A DNA stretch of 61,716 bases. It comes from Devosia naphthalenivorans. Its GTDB lineage: Bacteria > Pseudomonadota > Alphaproteobacteria > Rhizobiales > Devosiaceae. The stretch covers positions 1-61,716 of the forward strand of contig NZ_PYVW01000020.1 of the NCBI RefSeq assembly GCF_003056355.1. Direction: 5' to 3'. The notes under the pieces were generated by a model. That model saw only the letters and a list, made by a program, of their open reading frames with translations. It was not told the DNA's origin and did not search any database. The position numbers were made by a program, and so were the translations under genes. Shown piece after piece: positions 54,784 to 61,716 of the stretch (its first letter is position 1; every line of letters starts with the position of its first letter).

Positions 54784-55581
54784 TTGGCCAAGGCATCGGA
54801 ACAGTTTCGGCAGGCGGACGCTACGATCTGGGGCATTGTCGCGCTGGTCACCTGCGGCATAGCCGTCATGGGCGCCAATCTTTCCGCGCTGGTGCCATCG
54901 AGCGCCCTGGGCGGTTTGCACCGCACGCGCATCGAAGGCTTTTCGCTGGAGCAATTGCGCCTGCAGGTTGCGGATTTGCGGGAGCAGACGGTCGAGCTCG
55001 GCCAGGAAAACAGCCAGTTGCTGACGCGCTTTGCGCTGAAGGAGCAGCAAAGCAACGAAGTAGTGCAACGCGTCGGGGCGCTTGAGGTAAGCTTGCCCAG
55101 ATTGCTGGAGGTCATGCCCGACAAGGCCCGCATCGACCGCGCCACCATAACCTCGTCGATCACGCAGGACGAGCCGGTGGTCTTCGACGCCGAGGGAGGT
55201 TCGGTCGCGATCCGCCGGCGCCCTATGCCAGAGGCCATGTCTGTGCAGCCGGATGATCAGCCAATTCCCGCCCTCGCAACCGCTGCAATGACCATGCCAG
55301 TCATGGGCTCGTTCGGCGTTGCGCTGGGAACTGCCGTTTCTCCCGAACTGGTAGGCGGCACCTGGCGCGATCTTTCCATGAAGCTCGGTCCACTGCTGCT
55401 TGGCCTCAACCCGATAGTCGCCGATGACGCAACTGGCAGCCAAAGGCGCATCATCGTCGGACCCATCGCCGAGGTCGTGGCGGCCAATGCCCTTTGCGGG
55501 CGATTGGAGCGCATCTCGATCTCCTGCATGCCGGTGCCTTACGCTGGAACTCCTCTTGCCGACCCTACGACCGTGCAATAG
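54784..55581 (+). CDS. Membrane-anchored coiled-coil protein with SPOR-like C terminus
   Basis: A 265-residue protein. A single membrane segment (ATIWGIVALVTCGIAVMG) near the N terminus is followed by a coiled coil (FSLEQLRLQVADLREQTVEL) and a linker. The last 80 residues (RRIIVGPIAEVVAANALCGR, ISISCMPVPYAGTPL) resemble a SPOR fold, which binds denuded glycan at division sites; the similarity is by pattern only. The start is a TTG at 54784. It lies upstream of tRNA-Lys. Confidence 0.75.
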   Translation: MAKASEQFRQADATIWGIVALVTCGIAVMGANLSALVPSSALGGLHRTRIEGFSLEQLRLQVADLREQTVELGQENSQLLTRFALKEQQSNEVVQRVGALEVSLPRLLEVMPDKARIDRATITSSITQDEPVVFDAEGGSVAIRRRPMPEAMSVQPDDQPIPALATAAMTMPVMGSFGVALGTAVSPELVGGTWRDLSMKLGPLLLGLNPIVADDATGSQRRIIVGPIAEVVAANALCGRLERISISCMPVPYAGTPLADPTTVQ

Positions 55582-55646
55582 CGGTTGACACGAAAACGAA
55601 GCTGACTATGTTCCGCCGCGACGCCAGCAGCGTCAGCATTTGGTGC

Positions 55647-55721
55647 GTGCCGGTAGCTCAGTGGTAGAGCATTCGACTTTTAATCGAATGGTCGAGGGTT
55701 CGACCCCCTCCCGGCATACCA
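55647..55721 (+). tRNA. tRNA-Lys (TTT anticodon)
   Basis: Acceptor GTGCCGG / CCGGCAT, D arm TAGCTCAGTGGTAGAGC, anticodon arm TTCGACTTTTAATCGAA with TTT, T arm GAGGGTTCGACCCCCTC and encoded CCA. 75 nt, decoding AAA/AAG. Confidence 0.95.
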
Positions 55722-55754
55722 ATTTTCTTCTCCCCATCAAGGCGAGCCATTCCG

Positions 55755-56282
55755 GTGTCACAAGACAGCATCGATCTGCTCAAGGTGCTGGCGGCGACCG
55801 TGCTGGTTTTCGCGGCCGGCACGCTGGTGATGCTCTACGTTATCTACCTGCTGTCGCAATATGGCGCCGATCTGCCCATGATCGGCTCATTGCCGCTCAC
55901 TGCGCCGCCCGAGATGGTGCCGCTGCTCGCCAACACCCAACTCTTCGCGACCCTTGCCGCCGCGCATGTCACCGCCATGGGGCTGGCGCTTCTGCTGACC
56001 AGCCAGACCATCGACATGGCGCTGTTGATCACGTCCAAGGCCGTGGCCGTTGTCATCACCGCGCTGATCGGCTTCGCCGGCGGCCATATGATCTATCTTC
56101 AGCTCAACGAACGAACCGCGCTGAACCTGCAGGCACTCACCCCGGCGCTGATTGCCCTCGTCGCATTCCTCGTTCTGTCGAGCGTGCTCAGCATCCCGAG
56201 CTTCCGCCAGCTCGGCAATCTGCGCTTCGTGGTGGCCATCGGGCTGATTCTCATCGGCCCGATGCTGTTGCTCTGGCTTTAG
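55755..56282 (+). CDS. Membrane protein of unknown function
   Basis: A 175-residue protein with about five hydrophobic segments, including VLAATVLVFAAGTLVMLYVI, ALNLQALTPALIALVAFLVL and a C-terminal [20 protein letters not shown] start at 55755 with a weak GGCGAG upstream. It overlaps the convergent SulP gene by four bases. No family is recognised. Confidence 0.7.
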   Translation: MSQDSIDLLKVLAATVLVFAAGTLVMLYVIYLLSQYGADLPMIGSLPLTAPPEMVPLLANTQLFATLAAAHVTAMGLALLLTSQTIDMALLITSKAVAVVITALIGFAGGHMIYLQLNERTALNLQALTPALIALVAFLVLSSVLSIPSFRQLGNLRFVVAIGLILIGPMLLLWL

Positions 56283-57763
56283 TGCGATCCGAGCAGCACG
56301 TCGGCGTCGGCTCGTTGGTGCTGGCCCAGATCGTCGACGATGGTCGCACTGGCTTCGTTCAGCCCCTGCAGTGACACCTTCACGCCGTTGCGCCGGAATT
56401 TTACGACGACCTTGTCGATGCTGGCGACGCTGGAAATATCCCAGATATGGGCATGCGCCAGATCGATGATGACGCTCTCCACCGGCTCGTTGAAATCGAA
56501 CGCTGCGGTGAACTGATCGGCGGAAGCAAAAAACAATTGCCCGGCAACTTGATAAATCCGCTCCTTGCCGTCCTCGCTCAACTCCGAGCGGACCGCGAAT
56601 ATCTGCGAGATTTTCCAGGCGAAGAACACGCCCGAGAGCAGCACGCCCACCAGCACGCCGATCGCCAGATTGTGCGTGCCCACGACAAACGCCACCGTCG
56701 CCAGCATCACGAATGACGAGCTGCGTGGATGATCCCGCAGGTTGAGAATCGAGCGCCAGTCGAAAGTGCCGATCGACACCATGATCATGATCGCGACGAG
56801 TGCCGGCATGGGGATGATCCGCAGCAAGTCCCCCAGAATTACCATCAGGACCAGCAGGTATGCTCCGGCGAGGAAGGTCGACAGCCGTCCCCGGCCGCCC
56901 GAGCGCACATTGATGCCGGATTGCCCGATCATCGCGCAGCCGGCCATGCCACCGAAGAACGCCGAGGCAATGTTGGCGATGCCCTGCCCCAGGCATTCCC
57001 GGCGCTTGTCGCTCGAGGTGTCGGTCGCCTCATCGACGATCTGCGCCGTCATCAGCGATTCGAGCAGTCCGACGGCCGCGACGCCCACTGCATAGGGCAG
57101 GATGATCATCAGCGTTTCGAGGTTCAGCGGCACATTGGGCAGCAGCAGCGTCGGCAAGGCGCGCGGCAATTCGCCCATCTCGCCTACGGTGTGCAAATCC
57201 ATGCCCGAGAACCAGGCAATGGCGGTCAGGACGATGATGCAGACCAGCGGAGACGGAACCACTGTGGTCAGGCGCGGAAACAGGTAAATGATAGCCAGCC
57301 CGCCAGCCACCATGGGATAGGTCATCCACGGCACACCGATCAGTTCGGGCAATTGGGCTGCAAAGATCAGGATGGCCAGGGCATTGACGAAGCCCGTCAT
57401 CACCGACTTGGACACGAACCGCATCACCCGCTGCAGATTGAGCCAACCCGCTCCTAGTTGAAGCAACCCCGCCAGGATGGTCGCGGCCAGCAGATATTGC
57501 AGGCCATGCTCGCGCACGAGCGAGCCCATCAACACGGCCGTGGCCGCCGTTGCCGCCGAGATCATGGCCGGGCGCCCGCCCACGAAGGCGATAACGATGG
57601 CGATCACCACCGAGGCGTAGAGCCCCACCTTGGGGTCAACACCTGCGATAATGGAGAAGGCGATGGCCTCTGGCACGAGAGCAAGTGCCACGACGAGGCC
57701 CGAAAGCGCATCACCGCGAATGTTACCGAACCATTCCTGGCGGTAGTGGTCGAGATTGAACAT
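56279..57763 (-). CDS. SulP-family anion transporter with STAS domain
   Basis: A 494-residue transporter. The membrane part ([40 protein letters not shown]) has about ten to twelve segments, and a cytoplasmic STAS domain ends the protein ([20 protein letters not shown]). SulP proteins move sulphate, bicarbonate or other anions; the ion here is not settled. The ATG at 57763 follows a long structured leader with no strong Shine-Dalgarno site. Confidence 0.92.
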   Translation of the reverse strand: MFNLDHYRQEWFGNIRGDALSGLVVALALVPEAIAFSIIAGVDPKVGLYASVVIAIVIAFVGGRPAMISAATAATAVLMGSLVREHGLQYLLAATILAGLLQLGAGWLNLQRVMRFVSKSVMTGFVNALAILIFAAQLPELIGVPWMTYPMVAGGLAIIYLFPRLTTVVPSPLVCIIVLTAIAWFSGMDLHTVGEMGELPRALPTLLLPNVPLNLETLMIILPYAVGVAAVGLLESLMTAQIVDEATDTSSDKRRECLGQGIANIASAFFGGMAGCAMIGQSGINVRSGGRGRLSTFLAGAYLLVLMVILGDLLRIIPMPALVAIMIMVSIGTFDWRSILNLRDHPRSSSFVMLATVAFVVGTHNLAIGVLVGVLLSGVFFAWKISQIFAVRSELSEDGKERIYQVAGQLFFASADQFTAAFDFNEPVESVIIDLAHAHIWDISSVASIDKVVVKFRRNGVKVSLQGLNEASATIVDDLGQHQRADADVLLGSH

Positions 57764-57870
57764 GAATGAAACCCAACAGGCGTCCCGCTTGCCCATGCAC
57801 AGCTGGGAGGCAGAATAAGTTGGTTACCGAGGGATAGGCGCCCGGAGTAGCCACCCGGGAAGCCCCGAGT
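57764..57870 (-). ncRNA. Candidate structured leader RNA upstream of the SulP gene
   Basis: Read on the minus strand the leader can fold: CCCGG...CCGGG, then an outer CCAAC/GTTGG helix enclosing GCCTCCCA...TGGGC, ending close to the start codon. This resembles the described alphaproteobacterial leader RNA class upstream of SulP genes (sul1 motif); I cannot confirm the match by eye. The weak ribosome binding site downstream would suit translational control. Confidence 0.45.
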
Positions 57871-57936
57871 CCGACGAAGAACTTCTTAATGGGGGAAGTG
57901 CGCGGGCAAAGTCAACGCCATGCAGGCAAGCGAAAA

Positions 57937-57956
57937 GGCCGGGATCGCTCCCGGCC
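57937..57956 (-). terminator. Terminator of the DUF2798 gene
   Basis: GGCCGGGA-TCGC-TCCCGGCC with TTTT on the minus-strand 3' side. The same hairpin core recurs after clpA (58414). Confidence 0.8.
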
Positions 57957-57971
57957 CTTGTTCTGGCAAGT

Positions 57972-58193
57972 TCAGGCGCGTGCCGGCGGCGCGATCAAGA
58001 AGGCGAGCTTGAACGCTATCGGCGTCACGATCTGTGTCACGATGAAGGCGATCGGCCACGCGATGATGAAGCTCAGCGGCCAATGGGAGAAAAATTGCGG
58101 GCCAATGCTGATAAAGCCCATGATGCCGGACATGGTGAGGGCCATCATGAAGGTCATCAGCAGCTGCAGGACGATTTGAGTTTTCTTAGGCAA
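57972..58193 (-). CDS. DUF2798 small membrane protein
   Basis: A 73-residue protein with two membrane segments (LLMTFMMALTMSGIMGFISI and FIIAWPIAFIVTQIVTPIAF), the DUF2798 pattern. Function unknown. It lies between clpA and the SulP leader. Confidence 0.85.
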   Translation of the reverse strand: MPKKTQIVLQLLMTFMMALTMSGIMGFISIGPQFFSHWPLSFIIAWPIAFIVTQIVTPIAFKLAFLIAPPARA

Positions 58194-58413
58194 AGTCTGG
58201 TCTCCAACAGGTCTGACACTGACGGAGAACGGTCCCGCGCCAGCATCACCCCAAGCAATAAGGTATGATGCCGATGGGACGCTTGCGCGACGAATTCCGC
58301 GTGGTGCGGAGCCGGGATACCAACCGGCGACTTCTTCTCGACCCTCGTGAAATAGGAGGGCGGCGTTATCCGGTCAATTGAAAATCGGGCATGGCTGGGT
58401 CCCGAAAATGACG

Positions 58414-58437
58414 AAGGCCGGGATCGCTCCCGGCCTT
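58414..58437 (-). terminator. clpA terminator hairpin
   Basis: AAGGCCGGGA-TCGC-TCCCGGCCTT, six bases after the clpA stop. It shares its 20-bp core with the hairpin at 57937, though its T-run is weak (CGTCATTTTC). Confidence 0.75.
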
Positions 58438-58442
58438 GTGTT

Positions 58443-60782
58443 TTAGCTCTTGTCGGCTGTTGCCTTGGGCTTTTTCGGCTTGGGCAGAGCCTTGGGCTTG
58501 GCTGGTCGCGGCGGAACCGCGATCAGTTCCAGCTTGGCTTCCTGGCCTTCGCCAACCACGGCCACGGTCACCGTGCCGCCGTTGACGAGTTCCCCGAACA
58601 GCACCTGGTCGGCCAGCGGCTTCTTGATGTACTCCTGGATCACGCGACCCAGCGGACGCGCACCCATGCGTTCATCATAGCCCCGCTCGGCCAGCCAATC
58701 GGCAGCTTCCGGCTGCAGCACGATGGTAACGCCACGCTCGGCCAACTGGCCCTCAAGCTGCAGCACGAACTTCTCGACAACGCGGCGCACGACTTCGCGC
58801 GGCAGCGGTGCAAACGAGATGATCGCGTCCAGACGGTTGCGGAATTCCGGCGTGAAGATGCGATTGATCGCCTCTTCGTCGTCGCCCTGCTCGCGCTTGC
58901 GGCCGAACCCGATCGGGCTCTTCTGCAGATCCATGGCGCCGGCATTGGACGTCATGATCAGGATCACGTTGCGGAAGTCGACCGACTTGCCGTTGTGGTC
59001 CGTCAGCTTGCCGTGGTCCATCACCTGCAACAGGATGTTGTAGAGATCGGGGTGAGCCTTCTCGATTTCGTCGAGCAGCACCACGCAGTGCGGATGCTGG
59101 TCCACGCCATCGGTGAGCAGCCCGCCCTGGTCGAACCCGACATACCCCGGAGGGGCACCGATCAGGCGCGACACGGTATGGCGCTCCATATATTCGGACA
59201 TGTCGAACCGCAGCAGTTCCACCCCGAGCGTATCGGCAAGCTGCTTGGCAACTTCCGTCTTGCCGACGCCCGTAGGTCCGGTGAAGAGGTAAGAGCCAAT
59301 CGGCTTTTCCGGTTCGCGCAGGCCGGCACGGGCCAGCTTGATCGCCGAGGTCAGCGCCACGATGGCGTTGTCCTGCCCGAACACCACAGTCTTCAGGCTC
59401 TGCTCGAGACCACTCAGCAGTTCCGCATCGGATTTGGATACCGACTTTGGCGGAATGCGCGCAATGGTGGCGATCGTGGCCTCGATGTCCTCGACATCGA
59501 TGATCTTCTTGCGCTTGTCCTCGGTCACCAGCATCTGCGAAGCGCCGGTTTCATCGAGCACGTCGATCGCCTTGTCGGGCAGCTTGCGGTCATTGATGTA
59601 CCGCGCGCTCAGTTCCACCGCGGCCTTGAGGGCATCATCGGTGTACTTGATCTTGTGGAACTCTTCGAAATACGGCCGCAGGCCCTTCACGATCTCGATG
59701 GCATCGGGAACCGAAGGCTCATTGACGTCGATCTTCTGGAAGCGACGGACTAAGGCCCGGTCCTTTTCGAAGAACTGCCGGTACTCCTTGTAGGTGGTCG
59801 ACCCGATGCAGCGGATCGCGCCGCTCGCCAAGGCTGGCTTGAGCAGGTTGGAAGCATCGAGCGCACCGCCGGAGGTAGCGCCAGCACCGATCATGGTGTG
59901 GATTTCGTCGATGAACAGCACCGAATTGGGAAGCTTTTCGAGCTCCTTCATCACGGCCTTGAGACGTTCCTCGAAGTCACCGCGATAGCGGGTGCCAGCC
60001 AGGAGCGAACCCATGTCGAGCGAATAAATCACCGCTTCCTTGAGCACTTCGGGGACGTCACCCTCGACGATCTTGCGGGCAAGACCTTCGGCAATGGCCG
60101 TCTTGCCGACGCCGGCGTCACCAACATAGATTGGGTTGTTCTTGGAGCGGCGGCACAGCACCTGGATGGTCCGGCGCAGTTCGGCATCGCGCCCGATCAG
60201 CGGGTCGATCTTGCCGGCACGCGCCTTCTCGTTGAGGTTGACGCAGAAGTCGGCCAAAGCCGAGCTCTTCTTGGCTTCCGCCCCGCCTTCCCCGTGATTG
60301 TCGCCGTCTTCGGCACCACGCACCTTGCGCTCCTCGCTGGGACCGGACTTGGTGATCCCGTGGCTGATGAAATTGACCGCGTCCAGCCGGCTCATGTCCT
60401 GCTGTTCGAGGAAATAGGCGGCATGGCTTTCCCGTTCCGCAAAAATCGCGACAAGCACGTTGGCGCCGGTCACTTCTTCACGGCCCGAGCTCTGGACGTG
60501 GATAACCGCGCGCTGAATCACGCGCTGGAACGCCGCGGTCGGGCGGGCATCCTGACCATTGGCAACGATCAGGCTATCGAGTTCTTCATTGATGAAATCT
60601 TCGAGGTCGCTCTTGAGCGCATCGATGTCGACATCGCAACCGGTCAGCACGGCGATCGTCTCACGGTCGTCGGTCAGGGCCAGCAGCAGGTGTTCGAGCG
60701 TTGCGAACTCGTGGTTGCGCTCACGCGCCAGGTTCATCGCCTGATGCAGAGCCTTTTCAAGTCCGCGGGAAAATGAGGGCAT
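58443..60782 (-). CDS. clpA: ATP-dependent Clp protease ATP-binding subunit ClpA
   Basis: A 779-residue AAA+ unfoldase. The N-domain (SRGLEKALHQAMNLARERNH) is followed by two ATPase domains with Walker A GDAGVGKTAIAEGLARKI and GPTGVGKTEVAKQLADTL. It lacks the ClpB middle coiled coil. It feeds unfolded proteins to ClpP, with ClpS selecting N-degron substrates. The C-terminal end is a Lys/Pro-rich tail beyond the usual ClpA core. It follows clpS by nine bases. Confidence 0.96.
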   Translation of the reverse strand: MPSFSRGLEKALHQAMNLARERNHEFATLEHLLLALTDDRETIAVLTGCDVDIDALKSDLEDFINEELDSLIVANGQDARPTAAFQRVIQRAVIHVQSSGREEVTGANVLVAIFAERESHAAYFLEQQDMSRLDAVNFISHGITKSGPSEERKVRGAEDGDNHGEGGAEAKKSSALADFCVNLNEKARAGKIDPLIGRDAELRRTIQVLCRRSKNNPIYVGDAGVGKTAIAEGLARKIVEGDVPEVLKEAVIYSLDMGSLLAGTRYRGDFEERLKAVMKELEKLPNSVLFIDEIHTMIGAGATSGGALDASNLLKPALASGAIRCIGSTTYKEYRQFFEKDRALVRRFQKIDVNEPSVPDAIEIVKGLRPYFEEFHKIKYTDDALKAAVELSARYINDRKLPDKAIDVLDETGASQMLVTEDKRKKIIDVEDIEATIATIARIPPKSVSKSDAELLSGLEQSLKTVVFGQDNAIVALTSAIKLARAGLREPEKPIGSYLFTGPTGVGKTEVAKQLADTLGVELLRFDMSEYMERHTVSRLIGAPPGYVGFDQGGLLTDGVDQHPHCVVLLDEIEKAHPDLYNILLQVMDHGKLTDHNGKSVDFRNVILIMTSNAGAMDLQKSPIGFGRKREQGDDEEAINRIFTPEFRNRLDAIISFAPLPREVVRRVVEKFVLQLEGQLAERGVTIVLQPEAADWLAERGYDERMGARPLGRVIQEYIKKPLADQVLFGELVNGGTVTVAVVGEGQEAKLELIAVPPRPAKPKALPKPKKPKATADKS

Positions 60783-60791
60783 ATGATGTTC

Positions 60792-61208
60792 CTATTGCTT
60801 TTCCATCACGCATTGCAGCGGATGCTGGTTTTTGCGTGCTGTATCCATAACGCGCGTGACCTTGGTTTCGGCCACTTCGTAGGGATATACGCCGCACTCA
60901 CCCACCCCCTTTTGGTGAACATGCAGCATGATCTGGACGGCTTCCTCACGCGATTTGTTGAAGACGTCCTGTAGAACCAGAATGACGAACTCCATCGGCG
61001 TGTAGTCGTCGTTCAGCAGCAGCACCCGGTACAGATTGGGGCGCTTGGTTTTGGGCCGGGTCTTGGTGATGGTCCCGGTCTCGGTCCCACTCTTGCCGTC
61101 GCCCTTGTCGGGGTCGTCCTCCTTCGGCCCGGCAAAGGCAGGCACTGGCACCAGGCGCATCGCGACTGGGGCCTCTTCGGTAATATCGAGGAGGTCGGTG
61201 GTAATCAT
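60792..61208 (-). CDS. clpS: ATP-dependent Clp protease adaptor ClpS
   Basis: A 138-residue ClpS. The core ([40 protein letters not shown]) forms the N-degron-binding fold, with [10 protein letters not shown] as the key pocket. It delivers proteins with destabilising N termini to ClpA. The N-terminal extension, rich in Lys/Gly/Thr, is longer than in E. coli; a start at 61160 (MRLVPVPAF) is also possible. Located just upstream of clpA. Confidence 0.95.
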   Translation of the reverse strand: MITTDLLDITEEAPVAMRLVPVPAFAGPKEDDPDKGDGKSGTETGTITKTRPKTKRPNLYRVLLLNDDYTPMEFVILVLQDVFNKSREEAVQIMLHVHQKGVGECGVYPYEVAETKVTRVMDTARKNQHPLQCVMEKQ

Positions 61209-61488
61209 GGGCAAACATCTGTCGTAAAACGAAGCAGCATGGTGAGGACCATTATGTAGGCAAAAGATCGCTGCTGTTAAGGGGCATTGCATCCCGAATT
61301 TGTGAGCGAAGGATGCGGGGGTGTGAGGGAGGCAAAAGCGCGGCCCTATTGGCCGCCGTTCTGCACTTAGATAGTGCGCGGAGTGGGTGATTTCCAGCCC
61401 CGGTAGAAGCTGGTGGCGATTGGAGCGTGGAACAACCTAGTCCACTCATAGCCCCCCCAATCCTATCGCCACCCCATCCCCACCCACG

Positions 61489-61593
61489 ATGTCATCCCGG
61501 CGCAGGCCGGGATCCATCTTGAGATCACCCCACAGCTGCAAGGTGGTTCGAACGACCCACTAATGTACGCTGAACCACCTCAGGATGGATTCC
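61489..61593. repeat. Paired palindromic repeat (type 1, third copy, interrupted)
   Basis: The left hairpin GATGTCATCCCGGCGCAGGC with GGGATCCATC is intact. The right half starts correctly (ACCTCAGGATGGATTCC) but breaks off at about 61593, where other copies continue into a second GC hairpin. The 61209-61488 stretch before it holds no supported gene. Confidence 0.65.
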
Positions 61594-61638
61594 CTCGACT
61601 CACGCCACAAGTGCAACACCTGCTATGGTGTTGGTGCG

Positions 61639-61716
61639 ATGGGAACTTTGTATGAGCAGTTGAGCCTGCGCGAGCGGGTTGAGATCGACATTGGGCGGCG
61701 CAAGGGGCTCTCGATG
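61639..61716 (+). mobile_element. IS30-family transposase, N-terminal part (cut by window edge)
   Basis: MGTLYEQLSLRERVEIDIGR followed by RKGLSM. The YxQLSLxERxEI pattern is the conserved beginning of IS30-type transposases, where it precedes a helix-turn-helix. Only 26 codons are visible before the window ends. A possible terminal inverted repeat lies just upstream (61594 onward). Confidence 0.75.

Noticed and set aside
1..61716. CRISPR arrays, rRNA, prophage or toxin-antitoxin modules
   Set aside because: No regularly spaced direct repeats, rRNA sequence, phage structural genes or recognisable toxin-antitoxin pair were seen in the window.

Overview
The window reads as chromosomal DNA of an alphaproteobacterium of the order Hyphomicrobiales, most like Devosia. 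This rests on the high GC content, GTTC-N7-GTTC SOS boxes upstream of both ssb and uvrA, a B12-dependent NrdJ ribonucleotide reductase, an NDUFA12-like complex I protein next to a DUF2155 protein, an IalB protein, a ClpS-ClpA pair and short palindromic intergenic repeats. The genus is inferred, not proven. No rRNA, CRISPR array, prophage or plasmid backbone is visible. Two tRNA genes (Ser-TGA, Lys-TTT) are present.

Layout: 0.1-5.3 kb is a minus-strand block (small DMT-type membrane protein, two cyclophilins, coaD, gyrA). 5.6-7.0 kb holds a divergent HxlR regulator and QorB-like reductase. 7.2-9.2 kb has an exported protein and a diguanylate cyclase. 9.2-13.1 kb is the divergent SOS pair ssb/uvrA. 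13.2-14.1 kb carries DUF2155 and NDUFA12 genes. 14.8-18.5 kb is nrdJ behind a 0.7 kb leader. 18.5-20.0 kb is a small lower-GC island: a lone ImmA/IrrE peptidase, a Cys-rich small protein split by an apparent -1 frameshift, and a 48-residue protein. 20.2-27.2 kb has GFA, GreA-like and FKBP proteins, two convergent MFS transporters and several small membrane or envelope proteins. 27.3-29.2 kb is fliK with a stand-alone FlhB C-terminal domain.

29.3-36.0 kb carries a glycosyltransferase, a FecR-domain protein, a K+ channel-like protein with a zinc ribbon, the pxpBCA 5-oxoprolinase operon, two small proteins and a DUF808 protein. 36.2-38.8 kb is an LLM oxidoreductase plus GH13 pair. 39.1-40.7 kb has two tandem paralogous small proteins and a serine hydrolase. 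40.8-45.1 kb holds tRNA-Ser, qorA, terC, a UbiH-type hydroxylase and an IalB protein. 45.3-54.6 kb is the DNA repair and cell wall block mfd-sdhE, recG, glmS-glmU. 54.8-61.2 kb contains a SPOR-like protein, tRNA-Lys, a membrane protein, a SulP transporter with a structured leader, DUF2798, clpA and clpS. At the right edge an IS30-type transposase begins, apparently inside a palindromic repeat.

Intergenic space is populated by at least four palindromic repeat types. Most genes are housekeeping. The least explained parts are the split small gene at 19.6 kb, the tandem small paralogues at 39.2 kb, the zinc-ribbon channel at 31 kb and the structured leader at 57.8 kb.
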